64,000 nucleotides of DNA from JBGSKY01 sp041740995 (GTDB lineage: Bacteria > Planctomycetota > Planctomycetia > Pirellulales > Pirellulaceae). Positions 17,336 through 26,350 of the stretch are shown here, one piece after another. How positions within the stretch are numbered: the stretch's first letter is position 1; each line of letters begins with the position of its first letter. Made by a program: the position numbers and the translations under genes. The DNA lies in NCBI GenBank assembly GCA_041740995.1, contig JBGSKY010000094.1, forward strand, positions 25,947 to 89,946, in the 5' to 3' direction. The notes under the pieces are model-generated. The model was not told the DNA's origin, made no database searches, and was given only the letters and a program-made list of their open reading frames with translations.

Positions 17336-18946
17336 TTATTTTCCAATCAAATCAACATCTGCAATTGGCGACATCGGAGAAATCGACGCCTCCGGTGCAA
17401 CCGCTTGTGCGGAGTGAGCATCGTCCTCTAAGCCGCGTTCTTCACGCGTGGCCGGAACCAAGTTATCCAAGCTCAAGCCAATGATCGCGGCCACCGCCAT
17501 GCCCGTTGATCCGACGGCGATGACAAGATCTTGAACGCCATTGGGCAGCCAAGCGATATCCAAGCGACCGGTGCTGAATTCACCGAAATAAAACGGAACG
17601 CTCAACCCCATAAACAATGCAAATCCGCCGATAAGCAAATTGCGATCGCTAGACAAGTTGGCTTTCGAAAACTGTCTCACGCCAACCGCGGCAATTAGAC
17701 CAAACAGGACGCAGTATAAGCCGCCGACCACAGGCTTAGGAATCGCGGCCGCACAAGCCCCGAATTTTCCAAACAGGCCAAGCACAATCAGAATGATCGC
17801 ACCGATTTGAACCACAACTCGAGAGCCCACTTTAGTTAAACCGACCAAGCCAACGTTTTCGCTGTAGCTGGTCGAGCTGAATCCACCCAATATTCCTGTG
17901 ATTGCGCAGGCAACTCCTTCCATTCCAATCCCACGTGAGATTTCTTGTGGAGTTGGATCACCTCCGCCGGCGAGATTTTTGCACGCGTGATAGTCACCAA
18001 ACGATTCAATCATCGATGCGAGATAACCGGCCAATACAGCAACCGACGCCGCAAGGCTAAACTGGGGCAAGCCCCAGGGAAAGAAGACTGTCGTCGTGCG
18101 AAACCACTCAGACCTTTCGATTGCTGAGACGTCGACAAACGCGCTGCTTGAAGGCTGAAAAACGCCGCTCAGCGTACCGAGCCCACAAACCGTCATGCTG
18201 ACCACAATTGCCGAGAGCATCGGAAAGAGCTGGAAGAATCGAACTTTCGGCGCGAGCAGCAGTGAAAAAATGATAATGCAGAACATGGTCAGCAGAGCGA
18301 TCGGCCAATGGCTAGCAGCGATTGGCGCTCCGACTTGGTAAAGCGCTAGACCGATCAGCATGATGACTGGCCCAATGACGACCGGCGAAAGATAATGACG
18401 CAGCAAACCCATTACGCCGGAGAATCCAACGACGGCCTCGAAGATTGCGCCCAGGATAATTGCGCCAGCGATCGTCTGCATACCCGCTGCGCCAGTCGCT
18501 TGCCATTGTTGGATTAGGCTTTCAAGACCTTCACCGCTTAATGTGCCATCGATTACACCGCCCCAATCCGGTTTTCCTGCCTCTTGGGTCACAGCGACGA
18601 TACTGAGGAAGGCGGCAATAAACGAGAATGAAACACCTTGAATAATCGGCAATCGTGAACCAAGCGTCGATTGCAGGAGAGTTGCCACGCCACTGCACAA
18701 CATGACGCTCGATATCAATAACGCAGTGTTCGTCAGTTGCATTTGCCTCAGTTGCATCGCAACCTCTTCAGGCAATCCATCGACGACAGGCCACAGCAAC
18801 GGGGCGAAGATCAACGGCACCGCGACCGTTGAACCGAACATGGTCAGCACGTGCTGCAACGCCAGACAGACCGACCGAAAAAGTGGCGGTCGGTCGTCCA
18901 ATCCGTAAATAACAGATCGAGCGTTGGCGGCAACAGTTGAACTCAT
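17336..18946 (-). CDS. NCS2-family uracil/xanthine permease
   Basis: This 536-residue membrane protein has about 14 hydrophobic segments. It starts LALQHVLTMFGSTVAVPLIF, the signature opening of nucleobase:cation symporter-2 (UraA/XanQ family). A second family region (ESFGDYHACKNLAGG, near residue 315) carries the substrate-binding glutamate and following residues, and GFSSTSYSENVGLVGLT comes after. It would import uracil, thymine or xanthine with a proton or sodium. Its place between the aminotransferase and the amidase points to pyrimidine uptake. It is longer than UraA (429 residues), with an extended loop near residues 125-160. Confidence 0.85.
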   Translation of the reverse strand: MSSTVAANARSVIYGLDDRPPLFRSVCLALQHVLTMFGSTVAVPLIFAPLLWPVVDGLPEEVAMQLRQMQLTNTALLISSVMLCSGVATLLQSTLGSRLPIIQGVSFSFIAAFLSIVAVTQEAGKPDWGGVIDGTLSGEGLESLIQQWQATGAAGMQTIAGAIILGAIFEAVVGFSGVMGLLRHYLSPVVIGPVIMLIGLALYQVGAPIAASHWPIALLTMFCIIIFSLLLAPKVRFFQLFPMLSAIVVSMTVCGLGTLSGVFQPSSSAFVDVSAIERSEWFRTTTVFFPWGLPQFSLAASVAVLAGYLASMIESFGDYHACKNLAGGGDPTPQEISRGIGMEGVACAITGILGGFSSTSYSENVGLVGLTKVGSRVVVQIGAIILIVLGLFGKFGACAAAIPKPVVGGLYCVLFGLIAAVGVRQFSKANLSSDRNLLIGGFALFMGLSVPFYFGEFSTGRLDIAWLPNGVQDLVIAVGSTGMAVAAIIGLSLDNLVPATREERGLEDDAHSAQAVAPEASISPMSPIADVDLIGK

Positions 18947-18995
18947 GGGAATTTAAAAAGAACTTTACAGCGATTCAAAAACGGCGGGACTGGGA

Positions 18996-19868
18996 CTATA
19001 GCTCGACGATGGCACCATAAGTCTCAGGTCGTCGGTCGCGAAAGAATTGCCATGTGTTGCGAACTTCTCGAATCATGTCAAAGTCCATGTCGGCCAAAAC
19101 GATGTCGTCTTGATCGCGTTTGTCCGATGCGGCTACGAATTGTCCCCGTGGGTCTACAAAGTAGCTTTGGCCGTAAAACTCGCCGATTCGCCAAGGCTCT
19201 TCCCAGCCAGGACGATTGATCGCTCCAACGAAGTATTGATTCGCAACGGCATGTGCCGGTTGTTCGATCTTCCAGAGGTATTCGCTCAGCCCAGCAACCG
19301 TAGCCGAAGGGTTAAATACGATTTCTGCGCCGGCCAGTCCAAGGCAACGAGCGCCATCAGGGAAGTGTCGGTCATAGCAAATGTAAACGCCTACTTTACC
19401 GACTCGCGTATCAAAAACTGGGTATCCAAGATTGCCCGGTCGGAAGTAGAACTTCTCGAAGAAGCCCGGTTGGCATTGAGGAATGTGAATCTTTCGGAAT
19501 TTGCCTTTATAGGTTCCATCGGCATCGATTACCGCTGCGGTGTTGTAGTAAACGCCCGGCAAATCTTCTTCGTAAATTGGAACAACGAGGACGATTTCAA
19601 GCCGTTTGGCGATCTCCATCATCAGTTTGATCGTCGGGCCGTCCGGCACACGCTCAGTCAGCTCGTACCATTTGAGTTCTTGTTCGGCGCAAAAATAGGG
19701 ACCATAAAACAACTCTTGCAAACAACAAACCTGCGCACCGCTTTTCGCAGCCGACTCGATCATCGCGACATGCTTATCAATCATCGCAGATTTGATCTTT
19801 GCGACCGGCGACGTTGATGGCTCGCATGTTGTTGCCTGAATTAACGCACCTCGAACTAATCGCGCCAT
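18996..19868 (-). CDS. Nitrilase-superfamily amidase, probable beta-ureidopropionase
   Basis: This 290-residue carbon-nitrogen hydrolase has the full catalytic set: Glu52 in CLQELF, Lys126 in KFRKIHIP and Cys164 in YICYDRHFP. The stretch GFFEKFYFRPGN and the end WQFFRDRRPETY are typical of N-carbamoyl-beta-alanine amidohydrolases and related N-carbamoylputrescine amidases. Given the neighbouring uracil permease, PreA-like enzyme and beta-alanine-type transaminase, hydrolysis of N-carbamoyl-beta-alanine to beta-alanine, CO2 and ammonia is the best reading. It is the first gene of the minus-strand run and faces the dehydrogenase gene across a 283-base divergent gap. Confidence 0.85.
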   Translation of the reverse strand: MARLVRGALIQATTCEPSTSPVAKIKSAMIDKHVAMIESAAKSGAQVCCLQELFYGPYFCAEQELKWYELTERVPDGPTIKLMMEIAKRLEIVLVVPIYEEDLPGVYYNTAAVIDADGTYKGKFRKIHIPQCQPGFFEKFYFRPGNLGYPVFDTRVGKVGVYICYDRHFPDGARCLGLAGAEIVFNPSATVAGLSEYLWKIEQPAHAVANQYFVGAINRPGWEEPWRIGEFYGQSYFVDPRGQFVAASDKRDQDDIVLADMDFDMIREVRNTWQFFRDRRPETYGAIVEL

Positions 19869-20151
19869 CCTCTATCCTTTACCTTGTTGTAGCTGCCTGT
19901 TGAAAGTTCCGCCGCATGTTTGCAGACGGATAAGCGTTGCAGTAATTTGATCGCAAGAATATTTGCGGCACCGTTTGACCGTGCAACCGCAGCGAGAAAA
20001 TACTAGCCTCAGTTATAACGTAAGCAACGCATGTACAACTGGGCGGAGAGAAAACCCAGATATTGCTTTTTATTTAACGGGAGGTTGATTGTCAAAGGGT
20101 TTTGTTAAGATTGAATGAAGTCGCCTCGTAATTTAAAAATGAAAGTTCGCT
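19869..20151. promoter_or_regulatory. Divergent control region of the pyrimidine-degradation cluster
   Basis: This 283-base gap separates the amidase gene (-) from the semialdehyde dehydrogenase gene (+). It must hold promoters for both directions. I see AT-rich stretches (TTTTTATTTAA near 20068) and an imperfect inverted repeat, GCGGCAC with GTGCAACCGC, near 19964-19996, that might bind a regulator. No clear -35/-10 pair at standard spacing and no coding frame were found. Confidence 0.4.
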
Positions 20152-21660
20152 ATGCCAACCGCTACCAGCCCTGAAAAACTTCGCAACCTCGTCGCAGGCC
20201 AATGGGTCACGCCGGAAGCTGATGCGTTTGAAAACGTCTTCAATCCCTCGACTGGCGAGACCATTGCAACGGTTCCGTTAAGCAGTGCGGCGATGGTAGA
20301 TCACGTTGTTCAAACCGCCGTTGCAGCCGCTGCAAAGTGGGCTGCGACACCGGTAATCGATCGTGCGCGAGTCATGTTCCGCTATCGAGAATTGCTTGAA
20401 AAGAACTTTGAGTCGATCTCACAAATCATCACCCGCGAGCATGGGAAAACGCTGGCCGAATCGCGTGCCGAACTGCAACGCGGGATTGAAGTGGTCGAGT
20501 TTGCCTGCGGCATTCCAAGTTTGATCATGGGCGACGTTTTGCCGAATATTGCGAAAGAAGTTGACGCGACTTGCGTTCGGCATCCGGTAGGTGTCTGTGT
20601 CGGTATCACACCTTACAACTTTCCAGCCATGGTTCCGATGTGGATGTTTCCAGTGGCACTGACCTGCGGCAATCCGTTCATACTAAAGCCATCTGAAAAG
20701 ACGCCGCTGACGGCAAACGCACTGGCCGAATTATTGGTCGAAGCTGGCATTCCTGAAGGCGTCTTCAGCGTGATTCACGGCTCAAGAGAATGCGTCGATG
20801 CATTGCTGAGCCATCCCAAGGTGGCGGCAATTTCGTTCGTCGGTTCCACCAGCGTAGCGGAATATATCTACCGCACTGGAACAGCGAACGGGAAACGCGT
20901 GCAGGCGGCTGGCGGAGCCAAAAACCATCTGATCATCATGCCCGACGCGGATATCGACCAGACGGTCAAAGCTTTGGCCGCCAGCGCGTATGGGTGCGCT
21001 GGCCAGCGATGTATGGCTGGCAGTTTAGCAATCGCAGTCGGCGGTGCCGCTGATCCGTTAATCGATGGCTTGGTAGATTACGCAAGCAAAATAAAAGTTG
21101 GTCCAAGTGACGGTGACGAAGCGATCGAAATGGGTCCGCTGATCCGCGCTGAACATCGCGATCGCGTGGCAAGTTATCTCGATATTGCGGCAGATGATGG
21201 CGCGACGATCGCTCTGGACGGGCGAACGATTGATGGTCTAGGATTCTTGATTGGCCCCAGCGTTGTTGATCATGTGCTGCCTCAGATGCGCGTTGCCAAG
21301 GAGGAAATCTTCGGACCAGTGCTTTCGGTTTCGAGAGTCCAAACCATTGAGGACGCGTTAGCGTTGGGCGACCAATGTGAATTCGGTAACGGCGCTGTCA
21401 TCTTTACCCAAAGCGGTTACGCATCGCGACAATTCCAACAACATTTTAATGCGGGCATGTTGGGCATCAATGTGGGCGTTCCAGCACCAATGGCATGGCT
21501 GCCGTTCACCGGATGGAACCGATCGTTCTTCGGTGACTTGCACGTCCAAGGCAAAGAAGGAATCCAGTTTTACACTCGGCAAAAAGTCACCCTTTGTCGA
21601 TGGCCCAAACCGACTGACTCGCACGTCGATCCGGTTTGGAATTCGAGCCGCAAAGGCTAA
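20152..21660 (+). CDS. mmsA: CoA-acylating (methyl)malonate-semialdehyde dehydrogenase
   Basis: This 502-residue aldehyde dehydrogenase follows the MMSDH branch. ITPYNFPAMVPMWMFP (near residue 152) and FVGSTSVAEYIY form the NAD site. The nucleophile is Cys287 in GQRCMA, in place of the usual FxxxGQxC context with a Glu base; the MMSDH branch lacks that general-base glutamate and transfers the acyl group to CoA. It converts malonate semialdehyde to acetyl-CoA and methylmalonate semialdehyde to propionyl-CoA, with release of CO2. It lies divergent to the uracil-degradation genes and finishes that path. The same enzyme family serves valine and inositol breakdown. Confidence 0.9.
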   Translation: MPTATSPEKLRNLVAGQWVTPEADAFENVFNPSTGETIATVPLSSAAMVDHVVQTAVAAAAKWAATPVIDRARVMFRYRELLEKNFESISQIITREHGKTLAESRAELQRGIEVVEFACGIPSLIMGDVLPNIAKEVDATCVRHPVGVCVGITPYNFPAMVPMWMFPVALTCGNPFILKPSEKTPLTANALAELLVEAGIPEGVFSVIHGSRECVDALLSHPKVAAISFVGSTSVAEYIYRTGTANGKRVQAAGGAKNHLIIMPDADIDQTVKALAASAYGCAGQRCMAGSLAIAVGGAADPLIDGLVDYASKIKVGPSDGDEAIEMGPLIRAEHRDRVASYLDIAADDGATIALDGRTIDGLGFLIGPSVVDHVLPQMRVAKEEIFGPVLSVSRVQTIEDALALGDQCEFGNGAVIFTQSGYASRQFQQHFNAGMLGINVGVPAPMAWLPFTGWNRSFFGDLHVQGKEGIQFYTRQKVTLCRWPKPTDSHVDPVWNSSRKG

Positions 21661-21675
21661 GGTGACAAAACTCTC

Positions 21676-23424
21676 TCAGCGAATGCTTGGGTTTTGCCGA
21701 AGGAAAATCCGCCAAGCGTCCGGCGTGACCGATGTCTTGTCGATATTAAGATAGCGCAGCTTCCAGCGTCGGCTGATGGTCATCAATGACGCGTCGCTGA
21801 TATTGCATCCGGTCAGCCAAAGCTTTTCTAGCCCGTCGGCACCGATCAAATTCGCGAGGCCAGCATCGGAAATTTCACAATTGGAAAGATCAAGTTCAGT
21901 TAGCATCTTAATCTTGCCAATGTTCGGCAATTCATCGTTACTGATCAAAGTACTTTCCAAATTCAAACGCGATGCTTGCCAGTCTGACGGACGTTCAGCG
22001 AGCCAATTTCCGTCGAGCGGATTGAATGAGAGATCCAGCCACTCAAACTTGCGATGAGACGCTGGCCAACTTTTGAGAACAGACGACTGCACCGAAGTGC
22101 GACAGAGAACTAAATCTCGTTGCGGTGGTTGCAACGAATACGCGATCAATGTTCTCGTATCACATTGAAGATATCGATCGTATTGGGCGCGCAAGGTCGC
22201 ATCTGAAGCGATTTCAAGCATCGAAGCGTCTGGCGTTCCGCGATGTACGGAAATGATGTATTTCGTGAAACGAGTTCGAATCTCCGGGGAGTAATCGAGA
22301 AAGTAATGCGCCAAGCCAGCCGATTGGCTGTACCGAATCTGAATGTCTTCGGGGGCTTGGTATGACTCTCTTGATGAATTTCTCAGTCTATCCCAATCGA
22401 GCCAGATTTGATCATGCAAGCGACGGTAGCGAGCGGCTTGCACGCGCGGCGCGTCCCAGCCGCCAATCGAACAAATTACTTCATCAACTCCGCTGCGAAG
22501 CGTCAACGATTCCATATAGGTCGCGATGGCTTCGAATGCCCAGAAATCCGTTTGATCGCGCCACGCAATGCCCGCAGGACCGGCGAACGCATTGGTTAGA
22601 ACCTGGTGAGTAACTTCGTGTCGCAGCGAAGCCCGCGTCGAATCATCATCGGTCCAGTAACAAGATACAATGTTTGCGTCAGTATCGAAAAAGCCATTAG
22701 TTAGCTCGATTTGACGACTCTCTTTGGCCAGCAACCGAAGATAAACCGAACGGCTTTTCATCACTCGGATATGCAACAACGGCATCGATCGCGGTCGAAG
22801 ATCGAACAGCCACTCAAGTGCTGCGTAGGTCAATTCACATTGTAAGGCAATCGGCTCTAATGTTTCTTGCGGCGTGTCGGCCTCAATCAAAAAGTGTTCG
22901 CTTTGCATCAAGCTCGCATTGCGATTGGTCCGTTTGGCGACGAGCGCCGGATCAGTACAACGCTGTATTGCAGTCGATAGTGAAATCGATGCTGCGGAGC
23001 CACTTGTCGGCGAACCATCCGGCTTTGATCTTGCCGAATCAATGACGGACTTCCACTTCGACGGTAAAGACACTGATTGGACTGCGACCGGAAAAGCAAC
23101 CGGAAATTTGCTCGGCGCCGGAAAGAGGTTTTCGCGATCAGAGGTTGTAACGTCTGGGCGTGGTTGGCTGGCCGAATCGATACGCAACAGGATGCGTTGG
23201 CTTGGATCGACCTGCCCAGCGATAGCAAGGCTGGCGCAAATCGCGGCCGCTTCCGGTTGGCTGAGCTGATCGGATTTCATGTCGCTGAGCAATTGAGCGA
23301 CATATTGATCAGCAAGCGTAAGCTCTTGGCCAGAGATAGGCGAAGCGATAAACCGCAGGACAAGGCCTAGCGTAGTTGCAACAGCGATGAAAGAATAAAG
23401 TCGAGGCACGGCAAGCTTTGTCAA
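21676..23424 (-). CDS. Secreted DUF1570-like protein with HExxH motif and C-terminal leucine-rich repeats
   Basis: This 582-residue protein begins with a signal-type segment (FIAVATTLGLVLRFIASPISG). A proline/serine-rich linker follows. The central domain has H269-E270-V-T-H273, a zinc-peptidase-like motif in the helix LRHEVTHQVL, in a context like DUF1570 proteins of planctomycetes. The last 150 residues hold four or five leucine-rich repeats (for example LTELDLSNCEISDAGLANL). Function is unknown; a surface metallopeptidase or a structural relic are both possible. The start is TTG at 23424 (or GTG at 23409); there is no suitable ATG. It is convergent with mmsA. Confidence 0.7.
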   Translation of the reverse strand: MTKLAVPRLYSFIAVATTLGLVLRFIASPISGQELTLADQYVAQLLSDMKSDQLSQPEAAAICASLAIAGQVDPSQRILLRIDSASQPRPDVTTSDRENLFPAPSKFPVAFPVAVQSVSLPSKWKSVIDSARSKPDGSPTSGSAASISLSTAIQRCTDPALVAKRTNRNASLMQSEHFLIEADTPQETLEPIALQCELTYAALEWLFDLRPRSMPLLHIRVMKSRSVYLRLLAKESRQIELTNGFFDTDANIVSCYWTDDDSTRASLRHEVTHQVLTNAFAGPAGIAWRDQTDFWAFEAIATYMESLTLRSGVDEVICSIGGWDAPRVQAARYRRLHDQIWLDWDRLRNSSRESYQAPEDIQIRYSQSAGLAHYFLDYSPEIRTRFTKYIISVHRGTPDASMLEIASDATLRAQYDRYLQCDTRTLIAYSLQPPQRDLVLCRTSVQSSVLKSWPASHRKFEWLDLSFNPLDGNWLAERPSDWQASRLNLESTLISNDELPNIGKIKMLTELDLSNCEISDAGLANLIGADGLEKLWLTGCNISDASLMTISRRWKLRYLNIDKTSVTPDAWRIFLRQNPSIR

Positions 23425-23531
23425 GAGTGCGTTTTCGCCGGTTCAATTTGCGAAGCGGACTTGGGCCATTTTTTGAAGTTGGGCCGACAGTGAATGTCCG
23501 CTAACCACTAGTTTAGCCAAGGATGTAAATT

Positions 23532-25610
23532 ATGCGTTTATTTAATGACCTGGTAAGAGTGACAAATTTATCATTCGAAGTTTTGCGACGTCCGTTTCGA
23601 ACGATCGGCGTGATTGTGACGCTTTCTGGATTCGTAGTTGGCACAAACCTCTTTGCCCAAGATGATTCGGTCACGGCTGGAATCGAGCTAAAAAATGTTT
23701 CCAAGTCGCTTCGCCCAGGCGATGATTTCTACGATTACGTCAATGAAAAATGGCTTGTTGAAACAGAAATCCCAGCTGATCAATCCAACTATGGAGCATT
23801 CACAGCACTCGATGAAGCGACAAAGCAAGATGTTCGTGTGCTGATCGAGCAGGCAAGTATCGACAAACCGTCTGATGGGCCAGCTAAACAGGTCGGTGAT
23901 CTTTACGATTCTTATATCAATTTAGAGCTGCGAAACGAGCTTGGTGTCGCACCGATCAAGCCACTCTTGAGCTGGGTTTCAGACATCAAAAGCAAAAGCG
24001 ACTGGATCGCCGTTGCGGCAAAGCTGAGCCGTGTTGGCGTTGATAATCCAATGGGTTATTACGTCGAACCAGATGCAAAAAAATCAGACCAGTATGCTGC
24101 TTATGTGTCGCAATCGGGAATCTCGTTGCCGGATCGGGACTACTATTTGGAAGATGGTTTTGATGCCGCTCGGGAGGCGTTGAAAAAATACATTGTAGGT
24201 CTACTGCAATCGATCCAATACGAATCGGCTGAGTCATCGGCTGAGGCTATTATTGCGTTTGAAACGAAACTGGCTGCGGCACAGTGGTCTAACACGGAAC
24301 TGCGAGACCCAATCGCTTCTTATAACCCGATTGCCGTCGATAAGTTTGCCGAAGGTCATCCATTGCTGGATTGGAATAGCTACAGCAAGGTCGTTGGACT
24401 GCCGACCGACGGGGTGGTGATCATTGGGCAACCGAGTTTCTTTGACGCGTTGCAGGAAACAATCGAGCAGACCGATATCGCGACGCTGAAAGCGTATTCA
24501 ACCTTTCACTTGCTCGATACTTTCGCGGATGTTTTGGATGAGGATCATGAACGGCAGCACTTCCAGTTTCATAAGACCGCGATGAGCGGCGTGACCGAGC
24601 AAGAGCCGCTATGGAAACGCGGCGTCCAGGCTTGCAACGCATTATTGGGAATGCCGGTGGGACAAATGTACGTCGCTAAACATTTTTCTCCCGAAGCAAA
24701 AACGCGAATGGAAGAACTGGTATCGAACCTGAAAAAAGCCTACGAAATTCGGATTGGTCAACTCGACTGGATGGGACAAGGCACGAAGGTTCGAGCTGTG
24801 GAGAAACTAGACCTAATCACAACCAAGATCGGTTACCCAGATCAGTGGAAGGATTACTCGGCGGTTCCTGTTTCAGCGACTGATTTAGTCGGCAACATTT
24901 TGGCGATCGCTGAATTTGAACATCAATACAGCATCGGAAAGCTTGGCCAACCAATAGATCGTGGGGAGTGGCACATGCCGCCGCAAACCGTAAACGCTTA
25001 CTACAATCCGTTGATGAACGAGATTGTTTTTCCAGCGGCGATTTTGCAGCCGCCGTTCTTTAATCTACTGGCCGATGATGCAGTCAATTACGGTGCGATT
25101 GGGGCTGTAATTGGACACGAAATCAGTCATGCATTCGACGACAGCGGTAGTAAGTACGATGGCTACGGTAACTTGAAAAATTGGTGGACTGAACAAGACC
25201 GGCTTGAATTTGATAAGCGAGCTGAACAACTCGTGCAACAATACGCGAACTACAAACCTTTTCCAGATGCGAATCTTAACGGCAAACTGACGTTGGGTGA
25301 GAACATTGGCGACTTGGGAGGTCTCGCGTCGGCCTATACGGCTTACCAGTTATCTTTGGATGGAAAGGCAGCACCTGTGATCGCAAATCTGAGCGGTGAT
25401 CAACGGTTTTTTATGGGTTGGGCACAAGTTTGGCGCCGAAAGTATCGCGAATTGGAATTGAGAAAGCGATTGCTTACCGACCCGCATTCGCCGTCCAAGT
25501 ATCGAGCCAACGGCATCGTCGCGAACATGGACGCGTTTTACCAGGCGTTCGATGTTTCGAAAGATTCCGCGATGTTTTTGGCCCCTGAAACTCGCGTTCG
25601 AATTTGGTGA
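23532..25610 (+). CDS. pepO: M13-family (neprilysin-like) zinc metallopeptidase
   Basis: This 692-residue peptidase starts with an N-terminal hydrophobic segment (IGVIVTLSGFVVGTNLFA), so it is exported and likely periplasmic or surface bound. The M13 N-domain runs from PGDDFYDYVNEKWL (near residue 58). The substrate-binding NAYYNP motif lies near 495. Zinc ligands are His529 and His533 in VIGHEISHAFDD, and the third is the glutamate in GENIGDLGG near 590. CxxW, the usual M13 ending, is replaced by RVRIW. M13 enzymes cut short peptides. The gene stands alone with opposite-strand neighbours on both sides. Confidence 0.9.
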   Translation: MRLFNDLVRVTNLSFEVLRRPFRTIGVIVTLSGFVVGTNLFAQDDSVTAGIELKNVSKSLRPGDDFYDYVNEKWLVETEIPADQSNYGAFTALDEATKQDVRVLIEQASIDKPSDGPAKQVGDLYDSYINLELRNELGVAPIKPLLSWVSDIKSKSDWIAVAAKLSRVGVDNPMGYYVEPDAKKSDQYAAYVSQSGISLPDRDYYLEDGFDAAREALKKYIVGLLQSIQYESAESSAEAIIAFETKLAAAQWSNTELRDPIASYNPIAVDKFAEGHPLLDWNSYSKVVGLPTDGVVIIGQPSFFDALQETIEQTDIATLKAYSTFHLLDTFADVLDEDHERQHFQFHKTAMSGVTEQEPLWKRGVQACNALLGMPVGQMYVAKHFSPEAKTRMEELVSNLKKAYEIRIGQLDWMGQGTKVRAVEKLDLITTKIGYPDQWKDYSAVPVSATDLVGNILAIAEFEHQYSIGKLGQPIDRGEWHMPPQTVNAYYNPLMNEIVFPAAILQPPFFNLLADDAVNYGAIGAVIGHEISHAFDDSGSKYDGYGNLKNWWTEQDRLEFDKRAEQLVQQYANYKPFPDANLNGKLTLGENIGDLGGLASAYTAYQLSLDGKAAPVIANLSGDQRFFMGWAQVWRRKYRELELRKRLLTDPHSPSKYRANGIVANMDAFYQAFDVSKDSAMFLAPETRVRIW

Positions 25611-25667
25611 GAATTGTAGCTTGAAACTAGTTCTGTTTGGCGATGCAAAATACGCGGCTTGATGGTC

Positions 25668-26318
25668 CTAGAACCGAAGCGCGTCACGCATCGCAGACAA
25701 GGTCGATTCGGGCTGGCTGATCACAAGCGTTAGCACGACAATTAGTAGAGCAATGCCAGCCGCAAGCCAACCGCTCGGTTTAGGTTTGCCAATTGGCGTC
25801 TCGCCAATTCGAACTTCGAGTGTCTTTAGCAGAAGCAGCCAATTCGTATAATCTTGATGGCGAGAATTGGCGACGATTTGGGCGACATTCTCGCCCCTTC
25901 GTTGCTCGACCGTGCCGCTGATTTCAAGGCTTGGACAATCAAATGCGTTCCCAGCCCAGCTCGAAGCTTCGTCTAATTCCAGCAGCGTCCGACGCGTCGC
26001 GTCCTGCATATGGATGGCTTGGCAAGAATAGACCACTATTCGCAGCCGTTGGCTCATTGCAATGAGCGAAAGGATCAGTAGATAGAGCAGCGCAAGTGCC
26101 AACCAGACGCCACCACCAACGAAGTTAAATGCGGCCTGTGGAAAGAAAAGTTTAAATGGTCCGGCTAGAAACAAGCCGATGCACCCAAGACCCAGCGTCA
26201 TAAAATCTCGACCGCCCATAACCAGTTTCGGGGTGCGGCTGCTGCCGAGTACTCCAACCGCTATAAAATAAACGCTCAGTGGCAATAAGATAACGATCCA
26301 AGTAAATGTATTGAGCAT
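25668..26318 (-). CDS. Membrane protein of unknown function
   Basis: This 216-residue protein has three hydrophobic segments near the N-terminus (about 5-25, 40-58, 66-90), a soluble middle (about 95-180), and a last membrane helix (185-203, WLAAGIALLIVVLTLVIS). I do not recognise a family. The soluble part resembles a small ligand or lipid-facing domain but has no motif. It follows the DUF1549/DUF1553 gene on the minus strand by 32 bases and is probably in the same transcript. Confidence 0.55.
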   Translation of the reverse strand: MLNTFTWIVILLPLSVYFIAVGVLGSSRTPKLVMGGRDFMTLGLGCIGLFLAGPFKLFFPQAAFNFVGGGVWLALALLYLLILSLIAMSQRLRIVVYSCQAIHMQDATRRTLLELDEASSWAGNAFDCPSLEISGTVEQRRGENVAQIVANSRHQDYTNWLLLLKTLEVRIGETPIGKPKPSGWLAAGIALLIVVLTLVISQPESTLSAMRDALRF

Positions 26319-26350
26319 GGTGAATCAGGATAGGCTTCCAAATCTCAGCC

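Noticed and set aside
19047..19817. Long plus-strand open frame of 256 codons inside the amidase gene.
   Set aside because: It is antisense to a strongly conserved enzyme with all catalytic residues, has no family features, and long antisense frames arise from codon bias here.
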